Shown: positions 28,743 to 37,979, counted from the stretch's first letter. The stretch: 64,000 bases of DNA from Acidobacteriota bacterium (GCA_013289835.1 JABCZG010000002.1:62001-126000), one strand, 5' to 3'. Translations and numbers: made by a program. Notes: generated by a model not told the origin, from the sequence alone.

Positions 28743-29915
28743 TTACTCTTGAAGGTCGGAGGGTTCAACCAAAGTTGCGCCCCCCGCCGGCGTGCAAATC
28801 TGAATCTTGGGGGCGATTCCAGTTTCCTTCTCGTAGCCCCGTGCCACTCTTTCCGCGAAGGCCTCGGCAAAGCGCGCCTCAACAAGGTTGATCGTGGACC
28901 CGCCGAATCCGCCTCCGGTCATGCGCGCCCCGTAGACACCTTCTTGTTTGCCTGCCAGCTCAACCATCACGTCGAGTTCCGCACAACTCACTTCATACAA
29001 ATCTCGCAAGCTGCAATGCGATTCCCCCATGCGTTTTCCAAACCGCGCGATGTCCCCGCTTCGGAGCGCCTCCGCGGCCTCAAGCACTCGCGCATTTTCG
29101 GTTACCACATGTAGCGCCCGCTTATACGTGATCTCGGAGAGCGTTCCGCGATGCCGCTCCAGTTGTTCAAGCGTCACATCACGCAGCGAATGAATCCCCG
29201 GCATAGCCTGTGCAAGACGCCGGACCGCCTCCTCGCATTCCGCGCGCCGCTGATTGTACCCGCTCGATGCCAGTTCGTGCTTCTCCATCGTGTTGCAAAC
29301 TACCAGTCGTACGTTTTCGGGAATTGCAGCGAATTCGAAGTGCAGCGAGCGGCAATCGAGCAGCAGTGCATGGTTCTTACGTCCGTGCAGAGATATGAAT
29401 TGGTCCATGATCCCAACACGCGCGCCGACAAATTCGTTTTCTGCCTTTTGGCACAGGCGCGCCAACTGCACGCGGTCCCAGGTGTGGCCGGACTCTTCGG
29501 CGAGCGCCAACGCCGTTGCCACCTCGACTGCGGCCGAGGAGCTCAGCCCGGCTCCCATGGGAATATCGCCGTGAATCAGAATATTTGCGCCAGGCAACGG
29601 AAGACCCATCTGCTTCAATTGCAGCGCGACGCCAACGGGATAATCGCTCCACATTCTGCGCGGTCGAATCTCTGCGGAACCGAGGTCCACATCCACTGTT
29701 CCGGAAAACTCATCGGAGCGCAGAACCAGCTTGCGATCTTCCCGCGGGCTGATGGCCACCCAGCAATACATACCAATCGCCGCGGGCATGACGAAACCTT
29801 CGTTGTAGTCGGTGTGCTCGCCAATCAGGTTCACGCGTCCGGGAGCGCGGTACACCCGCGGATTCGCGCCAAACTTCGAGCGGAATCGTTCGGCGATGGA
29901 TGTGGATTCATTCAT
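28743..29915 (-). CDS. galK: Galactokinase
   Basis: 390 residues. The galactokinase signature [15 protein letters not shown] lies at 26-40, the GHMP ATP motif [13 protein letters not shown] near 117-129, and the C-terminal [11 protein letters not shown] near 350. It phosphorylates galactose in the cytoplasm. The ATG overlaps the stop of a short upstream frame (ATGA arrangement), so its translation is probably coupled to that frame. Confidence 0.95.
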   Translation of the reverse strand: MNESTSIAERFRSKFGANPRVYRAPGRVNLIGEHTDYNEGFVMPAAIGMYCWVAISPREDRKLVLRSDEFSGTVDVDLGSAEIRPRRMWSDYPVGVALQLKQMGLPLPGANILIHGDIPMGAGLSSSAAVEVATALALAEESGHTWDRVQLARLCQKAENEFVGARVGIMDQFISLHGRKNHALLLDCRSLHFEFAAIPENVRLVVCNTMEKHELASSGYNQRRAECEEAVRRLAQAMPGIHSLRDVTLEQLERHRGTLSEITYKRALHVVTENARVLEAAEALRSGDIARFGKRMGESHCSLRDLYEVSCAELDVMVELAGKQEGVYGARMTGGGFGGSTINLVEARFAEAFAERVARGYEKETGIAPKIQICTPAGGATLVEPSDLQE

Positions 29916-30067
29916 GTAACTTGATCCCGCAGAGAATCAAGCGATGTGATTGAAGTTTGACCTGCGGCTCGTTCAGTATCCAAGGCGAGATGCCTACTAG
30001 AAGCGCGCCGCAGTTTTGCGACGAAGACGAAGTACAGGCTGAGAATGAGCCAGTCGATTCCTGCCAT
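29912..30067 (-). pseudogene. Probable 5' remnant of a sodium/solute symporter, coupled to galK
   Basis: A 51-codon frame from the ATG at 30067, with a strong GGAGGAG about 10 bases upstream. Residues 1-16 (MAGIDWLILSLYFVFV) read like the first membrane helix of SSS-family sugar symporters. After that the sequence turns polar and unlike the family, and the stop overlaps the galK ATG. The likely history is deletion of most of a symporter gene, leaving its promoter, SD and first helix to drive galKT. Alternatively it is a genuine small membrane protein or leader peptide. Confidence 0.5.
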
Positions 30068-30305
30068 CCCGTACTCGCTCCTCCCGTCCTCAACTGCCAT
30101 ACGCCACGTTTTGCAGCTGTTCCGCGCCCAGACTGTAAAGCAACATTCGCGAAGCCGGGAGCGTACAAGAGCGCATAACTTGACGCAAGCGCTTACGCGC
30201 AGTGTAGAATCCGTGCGTCATCCTTCGGATGCGAAAAACCATTGCCGGCAGGCTACCGCGCAAGCCTGCGTGTGTCTGCGGCGGGCTAAATTGAGAGCAG
30301 GCACC
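29916..30305. other. 390-base gap between galK and the LysR gene
   Basis: Contains the short symporter-like frame (29912-30067), the SD of that frame and a promoter with an operator-like palindrome at 30180-30210. The other short frames here (for example + strand 29957-30178) look like noise: no SD and no family resemblance. I see no RNA gene. Confidence 0.6.
30180..30210 (+). promoter_or_regulatory. Sigma-70 promoter with LacI-type operator in the spacer
   Basis: TTGACG at 30180-30185, a 17-base spacer, then TGTAGA at 30203-30208 (TAGAAT if the spacer is 19). Inside the spacer the 14-mer CGCAAGCGCTTACG (30184-30197) is a palindrome with one mismatched pair and the central AAGCGCTT typical of LacI/GalR-family operators. 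It would drive the LysR gene and could also affect the divergent gal operon. No LacI-family gene is in the window. Confidence 0.5.
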
Positions 30306-31196
30306 ATGGACATCCACCAACTCGAGCTGTTCCTCGCGGTCATGGACTCTCCCAGCATGACCCGGGCAGCAGAAAGGATTCACTTGTCGCCGGGCGCCGT
30401 CAGCCTGCAACTCCATAATCTTGCCGACGAACTTCATACCGAGCTTTTCGTGCGGCGCGGAAAACGGCTGATTCCCACGCCCGCGGCCCAGCGCTTGGCG
30501 GAACACGCAAAAGAAGTCGTCAAGATGATGGGTCGCATCCACCAAGTGTTTGAAAACGATATGGAGAAGGACGTGCGTCCCTTCCATTTCGCCACCGGCG
30601 TTACGACCCTGATCTACCAGTTGGGCGGTCCGCTGCGTCAACTACGAAAGCGTTTCCCCAACGCACAGATCCGCGTGACCGTCGGCGTAACCGAAGAGAT
30701 GATTTCCGGCTTGCTTGACCGCCGCTTCGATCTGGCGCTCATTTCTCTTCCCGTCGCTGAGGACAACCTCAGACTCACCCCGCTCTTTGACGAGGAGCTT
30801 CTAATCGTGCGGCCTTCGGCGAATAAGGTTGGTAGCGGGCACGTCGGCTCACTGCGCGCTTCGGAGCTCAACAACGTTCCATTTCTTCTTTATCCACGAC
30901 GCAGCAACGTTCGCCTGGTCATCGACCGCTTCTTCAAAGACATTGGCGTAACGCCCAACGTGGTGATGGAGGCGGACGACACCGAAGCCGTCAAACGCCT
31001 GGTCGAATCGGGTTTCGGCTACTCCATCCTCCCCGAGCATGCACTGAGGGGGCGTTCGCACTTCTTTCAAAAGTTTCGCGTCGAAGGCCACCGGCTGACG
31101 AGGAGTTTGGCGCTCGCCACCGCGAATACGGAATGCCCGCGGAAACTCACCGAATCCATCGCCAGCTTTCTGCGGACCGCGTTGGTCGAAAGCTAA
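30306..31196 (+). CDS. LysR-family transcriptional regulator
   Basis: 296 residues from the ATG at 30306; longer in-frame starts run into the promoter. The N-terminal winged HTH (1-60) shows MDIHQLELFLAVMDSPSMTRAAERIHLSPGA in the LysR layout, and residues about 90-290 form the effector-binding domain. It is divergent from galKT and convergent with the uronate-isomerase-like gene. LysR proteins normally control a divergent neighbour, so the gal operon is the first candidate. The effector is unknown. Confidence 0.92.
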   Translation: MDIHQLELFLAVMDSPSMTRAAERIHLSPGAVSLQLHNLADELHTELFVRRGKRLIPTPAAQRLAEHAKEVVKMMGRIHQVFENDMEKDVRPFHFATGVTTLIYQLGGPLRQLRKRFPNAQIRVTVGVTEEMISGLLDRRFDLALISLPVAEDNLRLTPLFDEELLIVRPSANKVGSGHVGSLRASELNNVPFLLYPRRSNVRLVIDRFFKDIGVTPNVVMEADDTEAVKRLVESGFGYSILPEHALRGRSHFFQKFRVEGHRLTRSLALATANTECPRKLTESIASFLRTALVES

Positions 31197-31227
31197 TGCC
31201 CTGGAAATTACCGAATGCTGTTGAGGA

Positions 31228-32538
31228 TCAGCCCGCGCTTAGTTTGGTCCAATTCTCGAAGTTCGTCCGCAGCATGCGGTTCACGTCGCGCTGAATGTCC
31301 TGCTTGGTCACGCCGCCGCCGTCATTGTGCAGCAAACGGTAGGAATTCGTGAGAATCGGAGCCAGGGTCGTACGCGTGTTCCGCCATTTGTAGATGACCT
31401 GTTCCAGAACCCGGGCATCGGAATGCTGCGGAATAAAGCTGGTCCCGAGCATTTCAATCCGCTCGCGAGTTATTTCCTCCACGATGGACGGGTTGTTCAA
31501 GAACCACCAGCATCCAAAGGGCATCAGATTGCTGAACTTCCGCGCATAGACGCAGAGTTCGTGCTGATTTTCGCGGCTTAGCACACTTACCAAAAACCGG
31601 TTGTCCGGGAAGGTGCGGCACAAATTTTCGAGAGCGCGAAGGTCCGCTCTGCCAACCGCATCGCCGGCAAGTCGCAACGCCGGATTCACCTGGCGGCGAA
31701 CTCCAATCATCAGCGACATCGGTATGCCAAATTCGCGGCACGACGGCAGAATCGCCTCGCTAAGAATCTTGCTGGTCATGCTCTCATCTGGAAATTGAAA
31801 TTCGTCGGAGAGCGATACAGCCATATACAGCGGCCGCATGCGCGCATTCCAGTCTTCTAGAAAACGCCGAACTTCCGCCACGGATTTCCCCGTGGCGCGC
31901 TCGTCCACCGCGTACCCTTGCCGCGCCAATTCCTGCCAGTGCTGCGACCAACCCCAAAGAATCCGGTCCAACCGGAGAACCGCCTGAAATTGCGAATCTT
32001 TCTGCCCTCCGTTCATCCACGTTGGCACTTCCTCCGCGTCCAGCGGATCATTGGTCATAACCACGCTGCTTATTCCCGCAAGCTCAAACACTTTCCGGAT
32101 GTGCGTCTCAATGGTTTGCGCCTCAAAAAACCTGCGCGCCTCCGCCAGCGCGGAAGCATCCGTGGGTAAGTCAAAAGCCTGGAGCACGGCGACAATCCCT
32201 CGCGTCGCCTCGGAAATTGGGCTGTTCTCGACGAACAAGGCCTTCCAAATGGCGTCGGCCTTCTCCTTTTTCGAAAGCTTCCAATAGTTGTCTGGCTTCA
32301 TGCTCGACGAGCGAAAAAATTCCGCCTCAAGATAGTGGTATGTCAGAAGCTCATCGATGCCCCAGAGTCCAATCTTGCCGAACGCGGGAGAAAACAGGTG
32401 GGTGTGAATATCAATGAACTGCGTGGATGCCAACACCTCTTCCACCGCAGACCGAATCTGCTCGCCACCCAGCAGGCCCGCCGCCCGCGATCTCCCCTTC
32501 ACTTCCGGATGTTTGACGGATGTCGTTGCCATATGCAT
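31228..32538 (-). CDS. Uronate isomerase-like amidohydrolase-superfamily protein (UxaC-like)
   Basis: 436 residues. The amidohydrolase metal motif HTH appears early (FIDIHTHLF, H45 and H47). LLWGIDELLTYHYL-like residues (58-70) and FGCWWFLNNP near 350 fit the divergent uronate isomerase group rather than classical UxaC. In this setting it would isomerise D-glucuronate to D-fructuronate. Its promoter faces the Gfo/Idh gene, and the intervening region carries a clear copy of the shared cis-element. A second start, two codons in (ATG at 32532), is equally possible. Confidence 0.78.
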   Translation of the reverse strand: MHMATTSVKHPEVKGRSRAAGLLGGEQIRSAVEEVLASTQFIDIHTHLFSPAFGKIGLWGIDELLTYHYLEAEFFRSSSMKPDNYWKLSKKEKADAIWKALFVENSPISEATRGIVAVLQAFDLPTDASALAEARRFFEAQTIETHIRKVFELAGISSVVMTNDPLDAEEVPTWMNGGQKDSQFQAVLRLDRILWGWSQHWQELARQGYAVDERATGKSVAEVRRFLEDWNARMRPLYMAVSLSDEFQFPDESMTSKILSEAILPSCREFGIPMSLMIGVRRQVNPALRLAGDAVGRADLRALENLCRTFPDNRFLVSVLSRENQHELCVYARKFSNLMPFGCWWFLNNPSIVEEITRERIEMLGTSFIPQHSDARVLEQVIYKWRNTRTTLAPILTNSYRLLHNDGGGVTKQDIQRDVNRMLRTNFENWTKLSAG

Positions 32539-33015
32539 GCGCTGAACTTATTGCATCCGAGCGCTTCCTTTCCAGAGGCAGTCAACCCACAAGGCCCGAA
32601 ACCGATACGGTATCCGGCCGTCTGCTACGTTTATCTTCTTATAAAACCAGTGGAAAAAGAAAAATTATGGACGCCGCAAAATATAGAAGTCACCCCCCGA
32701 GGTGTCAAACCGAAAAAACTGCGGTTAAAATTCAGTCGGACTTAACGAACGAAGCGATCGCCTGGCGCACAGCATGAAGTCTGGTACCGGCTAGGCTCTT
32801 GAGCTGCCGTTTAGCGCTCCAACTCCCCTGGAGTCAACGCAAGATTGATAAACGATTGGTTTAATAACTCTCAACACCAGAATTTCCCATCTTGGCTTAC
32901 CATAAGCGCGCTGGGAAGCTCCTGGCCACAGCGCACGGGGGTTCGCCGAGGCCGGTCGAGGCATCAAGTTTTATTCTTATGTTCTGGGGATTCTATTGGC
33001 TTGGATGGAGGTTGC
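32539..33015. other. 477-base divergent control region
   Basis: Lies between the UxaC-like gene and the Gfo/Idh gene. It holds the cis-element copy at 32833-32875 and AT-rich stretches near 32640-32690 likely to include the UxaC-like promoter. Two further GTCAA words (32581, 32704) lack the TAAAC partner at the required distance. No convincing gene. Confidence 0.6.
32833..32875 (+). promoter_or_regulatory. Shared cis-element, copy 2 (UxaC-like / Gfo-Idh divergent region)
   Basis: GTCAA at 32833, TAAAC at 32849, GTTTA at 32859 and TCTCAAC at 32869. The inner part TAAAC-N5-GTTTA is a perfect 5+5 palindrome, the best of all copies. The flanking TCAAC words also form a direct repeat about 37 bases apart. 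It lies 141 bases before the Gfo/Idh start. Confidence 0.7.
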
Positions 33016-34443
33016 ATGTCTGTACTCACAGGTTCGCGGCGAGACTTTCTGAAAGTCACCGGCGCCGGTGTCGCGGGCACCGCCCTGGGCGTCTCGGCAT
33101 CGAGTTACGCCACCATCATGGGTGCGAATGATCGCGTCCGCGTGGCCATTTGCGGTGTGCGAGGCCGTGGCAAGGATCACATTCACGGGTTGGCACACGT
33201 GCCGGGAGCAGAAATCGCCGCGCTCTGCGACGTGGATGAGAGCGTGCTGAACCAGCGCCTCGGCGATGTCGAGAAGCTTGGATTACCAAAGCCCAAATCC
33301 TACGTCGATATTCGCAAGCTGCTCGAAGACAAAGAGATCGACGCCATCACCATCGCTGCTCCCAATCACTGGCATTCCCTAATGGCCATTTGGGCGTGCC
33401 AAGCCGGCAAAGATGTCTACGTGGAAAAGCCCTGCTCGCACAACTGGTTTGAGGGACGCCAACTTGTTCGCGCCGTGAAGAAATACAACCGCATTTGCCA
33501 GCACGGCAGCCAGTGGCGCTCGAACCCCGGCCTGCTGGAAGCCATGAAGCATCTGCGTGACGGCACCATCGGCGACGTCTACATGGCGCGCGGCTTATGT
33601 TACAAGTGGCGCGCCTCCATCGGCCACTCCACCGAAGAGCCCGTGCCCGCCGGAGTCCACTACGACTTGTGGACAGGCCCCGCTCCCATGAAGCCGTTTA
33701 CCAAGAATCGTTTTCACTATAACTGGCACTGGATCTGGGACACCGGCAACGGCGAAATCGGCAACCAGGCCATCCACGAAATTGATATCGCTCGTGCAGG
33801 ACTGGGCGTGGGTTTCCCCACATCAGTCTCCGCCATGGGCGGACACTTCATGTTCCAGGACGATCAAGAAACGCCGAATGTCTTGAACGCCACCTTCTAT
33901 TTCGACGCTCCGGACGGCAAGCGCAAAATGATGGAAGTCGAAGTCCGCCACTGGATCACCAACCACGAAGCCGAAATCGGCACCGGGGCGTATGGCGCCA
34001 GCGGCGTACCCCCTGCCGGAATCACCGCCGATGCAAACAAAAAGCCTTCGAGCGCACAGTCCCTTGGGCCACGAGACGCCAAAACTAACACTGTCGGCAA
34101 TATTTTCTACGGCTCAAACGGCTATCTCGGAATCGATGGATACGACGCCTACAAAACGTGGGTAACAGATCAAGCCGAACCCGGCCCGCAAGGCAAAGGC
34201 GCCGGCGACCACTACGCGAACTTCATTGATTGCGTTCGCAGCCGGCGTGCCGAGGATATTCATTCTCCGATCGAAGAAGCCCACATCTCGACGACATTAG
34301 TGCATCTAGCCAACGCTTCGTACCGCCTGGGGCGTACGCTGCGGTTCGATCCTGCGAAACAGGAAGTCATTGGCGATGAGGAAGCCACTCGCCTCCTTCG
34401 TGGCACCTACCGCGCGCCGTACGTCGTGTCGGAAGAGATTTGA
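33016..34443 (+). CDS. Tat-exported Gfo/Idh/MocA family oxidoreductase
   Basis: 475 residues from the ATG at 33016 (GGAGG 5 bases upstream). The leader SRRDFLKVTGAGVAGTALG is a twin-arginine signal. The Rossmann motif follows at about 44-52 (CGVRGRG), with VEKPCSHN as the family EKP motif near residue 140. Such exported Gfo/Idh proteins carry a bound NAD(P) and oxidise or epimerise sugar units. It is followed 39 bases on by a DUF6807 protein, suggesting one operon. The substrate is unknown. Confidence 0.9.
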   Translation: MSVLTGSRRDFLKVTGAGVAGTALGVSASSYATIMGANDRVRVAICGVRGRGKDHIHGLAHVPGAEIAALCDVDESVLNQRLGDVEKLGLPKPKSYVDIRKLLEDKEIDAITIAAPNHWHSLMAIWACQAGKDVYVEKPCSHNWFEGRQLVRAVKKYNRICQHGSQWRSNPGLLEAMKHLRDGTIGDVYMARGLCYKWRASIGHSTEEPVPAGVHYDLWTGPAPMKPFTKNRFHYNWHWIWDTGNGEIGNQAIHEIDIARAGLGVGFPTSVSAMGGHFMFQDDQETPNVLNATFYFDAPDGKRKMMEVEVRHWITNHEAEIGTGAYGASGVPPAGITADANKKPSSAQSLGPRDAKTNTVGNIFYGSNGYLGIDGYDAYKTWVTDQAEPGPQGKGAGDHYANFIDCVRSRRAEDIHSPIEEAHISTTLVHLANASYRLGRTLRFDPAKQEVIGDEEATRLLRGTYRAPYVVSEEI

Positions 34444-34482
34444 TCTGCCAGACCTTTTGAAAATTGGAGGCCACATTCAGCC

Positions 34483-35547
34483 ATGCGCATTGCGATTACC
34501 GGATCGTTTTTAGCCGCCATCTTTGCGGCTGCGTTATTCACCTGCTTCGTCAACGCTGGCCCCAGCCCGTCCGACCGCGTCTCCGTTGTCGTCAACGAAC
34601 AATCCCGGCGCGTGGACGTCTCCATTGATGGAAAACCTTTTACGTCTTACATTTGGCCAGACACTCTCAAGAAGCCCGTTCTCTATCCGCTGCGCACCGC
34701 CAATGGCACCATCATTACCCGCGGCTTTCCGCTCGAGCCCCGCCCCGGCGAACGCGTGGATCATCCTCATCACGCCGGCCTGTGGTTCAACTATGAGAAT
34801 GTGAACGGTCTCGACTTCTGGAACAATTCCTACGCCATCAAACCGGAAAATGCCCCAAAGATGGGCACCATCCTCCACCGCTCCATCGTCTCCGCCAAAG
34901 GTGGATCCGACCACGGCGAACTCGACGTCGAAACCGACTGGGTCACCTTCGACAACAAAGTCTTGCTCAACGAGCACACCCACTTCGTCTTTCGCGGCGG
35001 TCCTGGCTTCCGCAGCGTGGACCGCATCACCACACTCCGTGCCCTCGATGAAAAAGTTTCCTTCCCCGACGCAAAAGACGGCCTCATGGGCCTTCGCGTC
35101 ATCCGCGCCCTCGAAATTCCTTCCGACAAGCCCAAGGTCTACACCGACATCAGCGGCCGCGCCACCACCGTTCCCAAGCTCGACAACACCGGCGTAAACG
35201 GTACCTACCTCACCAGCGAAGGGAAAAAAGGCGACGCCGCCTGGGGCACGCGCGGCCGCTGGTGCAATCTCAGTGGCATGGTCGGCGACGAGCCCGTCAC
35301 CATCACCATTCTTGACCACCCGGAAAATCCCGGCTTCCCCACCTACTGGCACGCCCGCGGCTACGGCCTGTTTGCCGTTAACCCACTCGGCCAGAAGGTT
35401 TTTAGCAATGGAAAAGAAGAGTTGAATTTCTCCCTGGCGCCCCACGCCAGCGTCACTTTCCGGTACCGCATATTGATCAGCTCAGCGATCGCCACCCCCG
35501 AAGCCACCGAAGCCGCCTATAAAGACTTCGTCGCCGCCTATCATTGA
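34483..35547 (+). CDS. Secreted DUF6807 (PmoA-like) protein
   Basis: 354 residues with a Sec signal peptide (MRIAITGSFLAAIFAAALFTCF, about 1-25). The conserved block GERVDHPHHAGLWFNYENVNGLDFW (about 88-112) with its histidines is the family hallmark. These proteins are often named PmoA-like but have no demonstrated link to methane oxidation. They commonly sit beside Gfo/Idh proteins in Acidobacteria and Planctomycetes, as here. A role in handling oxidised glycosides outside the cytoplasm is plausible but unproven. Confidence 0.85.
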   Translation: MRIAITGSFLAAIFAAALFTCFVNAGPSPSDRVSVVVNEQSRRVDVSIDGKPFTSYIWPDTLKKPVLYPLRTANGTIITRGFPLEPRPGERVDHPHHAGLWFNYENVNGLDFWNNSYAIKPENAPKMGTILHRSIVSAKGGSDHGELDVETDWVTFDNKVLLNEHTHFVFRGGPGFRSVDRITTLRALDEKVSFPDAKDGLMGLRVIRALEIPSDKPKVYTDISGRATTVPKLDNTGVNGTYLTSEGKKGDAAWGTRGRWCNLSGMVGDEPVTITILDHPENPGFPTYWHARGYGLFAVNPLGQKVFSNGKEELNFSLAPHASVTFRYRILISSAIATPEATEAAYKDFVAAYH

Positions 35548-35571
35548 CAAGCGCCGCGCTACATCGGACCT

Positions 35572-35676
35572 TTGGAAATGAACTTGAAGATGAATTTGGA
35601 AATGAATTTGAAACTAAACCACTACTATTTTTCTTTCTTAACTTAGAACTAAAAATTATGGATTTGAAACTAAACC
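35572..35676 (+). repeat. AT-rich imperfect repeats between DUF6807 and Gfo/Idh genes
   Basis: A 19-base unit starting TTGGAAATGAA occurs at 35572 and again 24 bases later at 35596, and ATTTGAAACTAAACC occurs at 35606 and 35662. The stretch is far more AT-rich than its neighbours. It encodes two very short frames (from 35578 and 35659) sharing Met-Asn-Leu or Leu-Lys-Leu-Asn words. It may be a local duplication in the 190-base spacer. Confidence 0.6.
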
Positions 35677-35737
35677 GCAAATCCAACTATCCTTCTTCTC
35701 TTACGGAACACTGACTACTGAAAACCGAAAACTCTCA

Positions 35738-36763
35738 ATGACCTTCCACATCGGCCTCATCGGCGGTGGCAACATCACGGAAACCCACGCCCGCGCCGCT
35801 CGCGCCATTCCGGGCGTCGAAATCTCCGCCATCCAGGGCGCCAACGCCGAAAAAGTCGCCCGCCTCTGCCGCGAACACGGCGGCACTCCCTATCAAGACT
35901 TCGACTTCTTCCTAAAACACCGCCCCATGGATCTCGTCATCCTCGGTAGCCCCTCCGGCCTCCACGCCACCCAAGGCATCGCCGCCGCCCGCCAAGGCCT
36001 GCACGTTCTTACGGAAAAACCGCTCGAAATCACCACTGCCCGCGCCGACGCCCTCATCGAAGCCGCGAACCAATCCAACGTAAAACTCGGCGTCATTTTT
36101 CAAGACCGCACCAAGCCGCATATTCGCCAGCTCAAGAACTGGCTCGACCAGGGCCTCCTCGGCAAACCGCTCTTGGTCGACGCCCGCGTCAAGTGGTATC
36201 GCCCTCCGGAGTACTACTCGAATTCCCGCTGGCGCGGCACCCTCGCCCTCGACGGCGGCGGCGCCTTGATCAATCAGGGCGTTCACACTGTTGACTTGCT
36301 CCTCTGGCTCCTCGGCGATGTCATCCGCGTGCAAGCTCGCACCGCCACCCTGCTTCACAAAATCGAAGCCGAAGACACCGCCGCCGCCCTCCTCGAATTC
36401 GCCAGCGGCACCCTCGGCGTTTTCCACGTCACCACAGCCGCGTATCCCGGCTATCCCCGTCGCGTTGAAATTACCGGCACCGAAGGCACCGTCATTCTCG
36501 AACACGACCGCATCATCGCCGCGAATCTCAAAAACGCATCAGCTGCCGCCGTCGAATCCGCCCCGCTCGACGAAAATCAAAGCGCCTCTTCCGCGGCCGT
36601 CAGCGATTTCCGAGGCCACCAAGCGGTCCTCGAAGATTTCCTCCAAGCCATTCAGCAGAACCGCGCCCCAGCATGCGACGGACTCGAAGGACGCCGCAGC
36701 CTCGCGCTCATCGAATCCATCTACCGCGCCGCAAAAACTCCCGAAAAGGCCGCATCCATCTAA
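35738..36763 (+). CDS. Cytoplasmic Gfo/Idh/MocA family oxidoreductase
   Basis: 341 residues, no signal peptide. The NAD(P) motif is IGGGNITETHARAA (8-21), EKP lies in VLTEKPLEITTARA near 92, and the catalytic region includes DGGGALINQGVHTVDLLLWLLG near 172-193. The C-terminal alpha/beta domain is complete. It probably oxidises or dehydrates a sugar or sugar acid. It is third in line after the exported Gfo/Idh and DUF6807 genes, separated by the AT-rich repeat spacer, so it may have its own promoter. Confidence 0.9.
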   Translation: MTFHIGLIGGGNITETHARAARAIPGVEISAIQGANAEKVARLCREHGGTPYQDFDFFLKHRPMDLVILGSPSGLHATQGIAAARQGLHVLTEKPLEITTARADALIEAANQSNVKLGVIFQDRTKPHIRQLKNWLDQGLLGKPLLVDARVKWYRPPEYYSNSRWRGTLALDGGGALINQGVHTVDLLLWLLGDVIRVQARTATLLHKIEAEDTAAALLEFASGTLGVFHVTTAAYPGYPRRVEITGTEGTVILEHDRIIAANLKNASAAAVESAPLDENQSASSAAVSDFRGHQAVLEDFLQAIQQNRAPACDGLEGRRSLALIESIYRAAKTPEKAASI

Positions 36764-36902
36764 TGCTGCGAAAACAATGCCGCCAGCGACACCGATAGTG
36801 GTGAGCGAGTCAGTTCCCGGTTACGCCTGCGTAAATCAGGCACTGACGTTTCGCATGGAAATGCTGCTGATTGCGAACCACTTCGAAGAGTTGGTTGCGT
36901 TT

Positions 36903-37979
36903 CTACTCGCGGTCGTCGCGGCAAGCGTTGTCGTCACGCTTCCAGTCCTGCCAGCCGTGCTTGGATGTATCCACAAACATCAATCCCCCGGGACCCACTA
37001 AACCCATGACGATGGGGGTAATGATACCGGTGGTTAGATCAATCGTGCCCACGAACGGACCGCCGTCCGCAGCGGTGTAGGCGACGCCCGGCGCCCAGCC
37101 ATTCTTGCTCAACTTGAAAACCTTGTTGAGGCCCTTGTCGGCAAAGAGAATAAAACCTTGACTGGAGGTAGTGAAAAAGGTGTCGTCCACCTCCACGCCC
37201 ATCGGCCCATTCGGGGTCTGGTACGACAGCGGCAACTGCAATACCCGCTGATGGGAAGTGCCGGGATTCGAAACGATGAGCAACTGCTGGTCGCCCTGGC
37301 TGTCCAGCACAAGGTTTCCCAAGGGATCGAGGGTCATTGAGTCTGGATCCTGCAAGTTCAACGTGACGGTTGTGTCCAGAGGAATGTTAATCGCACTGGC
37401 ATCGCCTTGCAGTACGCCTTCGAGCTCCACCGTTCCGTTCCTCAGCTTGACGCTGACAATCGCTGGCGCAGTATTCGGGCTGATCAACGGGTTCGACGCG
37501 CTGAAGTACACCTTGCAGCCTCGGAAGGTGATGTCGTCGTAGCCCCCGCCGTGTGGCCCTGTGCCGACGAGATAAAGCGATGTTTTCTGCGTCTCCGGAT
37601 CGATGATCACCAGCCGCGCATTGCCGTCTTCGTTCTCCAGTGTCCACACTTTGTGAGTAATTGGGTCCACCTTTACGCCGTCGACATGCCCGAGCACGGT
37701 ATAGGTGTGCACCACACTTCCGTCCATTCTGTATTCCACTATCTGGCTGCTCAACCCGTCGACGCCCCCAGGATCGTGTCCATCGCCATAGCCTACGAAT
37801 ACGTGATCATCCAGAACTGCGATGTCGTCTGGCGCGCTCAGGCCTGCCGGAGCGCTGGCAAATACAGATAATGTGTACGGAGAAACCGCTTGTGGCGCAG
37901 TCGGGGTCTGCGCGAATACGGGAGCCACTATACCGCACATCAACAGTGCGGGTGCGAGCACCGAGGCGTATGCCTTCAT
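36903..37979 (-). CDS. Secreted beta-propeller-like (SMP-30/NHL-type) protein
   Basis: 358 residues with a Sec leader cleaved near VFAQ (residue 24). Repeated blade-like stretches (DDIAVLDDHVFVGYGD, DGVKVDPITHKVWTLE, DSMTLDPLGNLVLDSQGD, MGVEVDDTFFTTSSQG) suggest a six- or seven-bladed propeller of the gluconolactonase/NHL kind. Specific catalytic residues cannot be assigned. It may bind or hydrolyse a sugar lactone or simply be a binding protein. It is a single gene convergent with the Gfo/Idh gene. Confidence 0.65.
   Translation of the reverse strand: MKAYASVLAPALLMCGIVAPVFAQTPTAPQAVSPYTLSVFASAPAGLSAPDDIAVLDDHVFVGYGDGHDPGGVDGLSSQIVEYRMDGSVVHTYTVLGHVDGVKVDPITHKVWTLENEDGNARLVIIDPETQKTSLYLVGTGPHGGGYDDITFRGCKVYFSASNPLISPNTAPAIVSVKLRNGTVELEGVLQGDASAINIPLDTTVTLNLQDPDSMTLDPLGNLVLDSQGDQQLLIVSNPGTSHQRVLQLPLSYQTPNGPMGVEVDDTFFTTSSQGFILFADKGLNKVFKLSKNGWAPGVAYTAADGGPFVGTIDLTTGIITPIVMGLVGPGGLMFVDTSKHGWQDWKRDDNACRDDRE

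Noticed and set aside
29957..30178. Short + strand frame in the galK/LysR gap
   Set aside because: No SD, unusual composition, and it is antisense to the better-supported symporter-like frame.
32581..32724. Additional GTCAA words upstream of copy 2 of the cis-element (32581 and 32704)
   Set aside because: No TAAAC/TAAAG block at the required 16-base distance; the nearest TTAAAA after 32704 is about 5 bases off.
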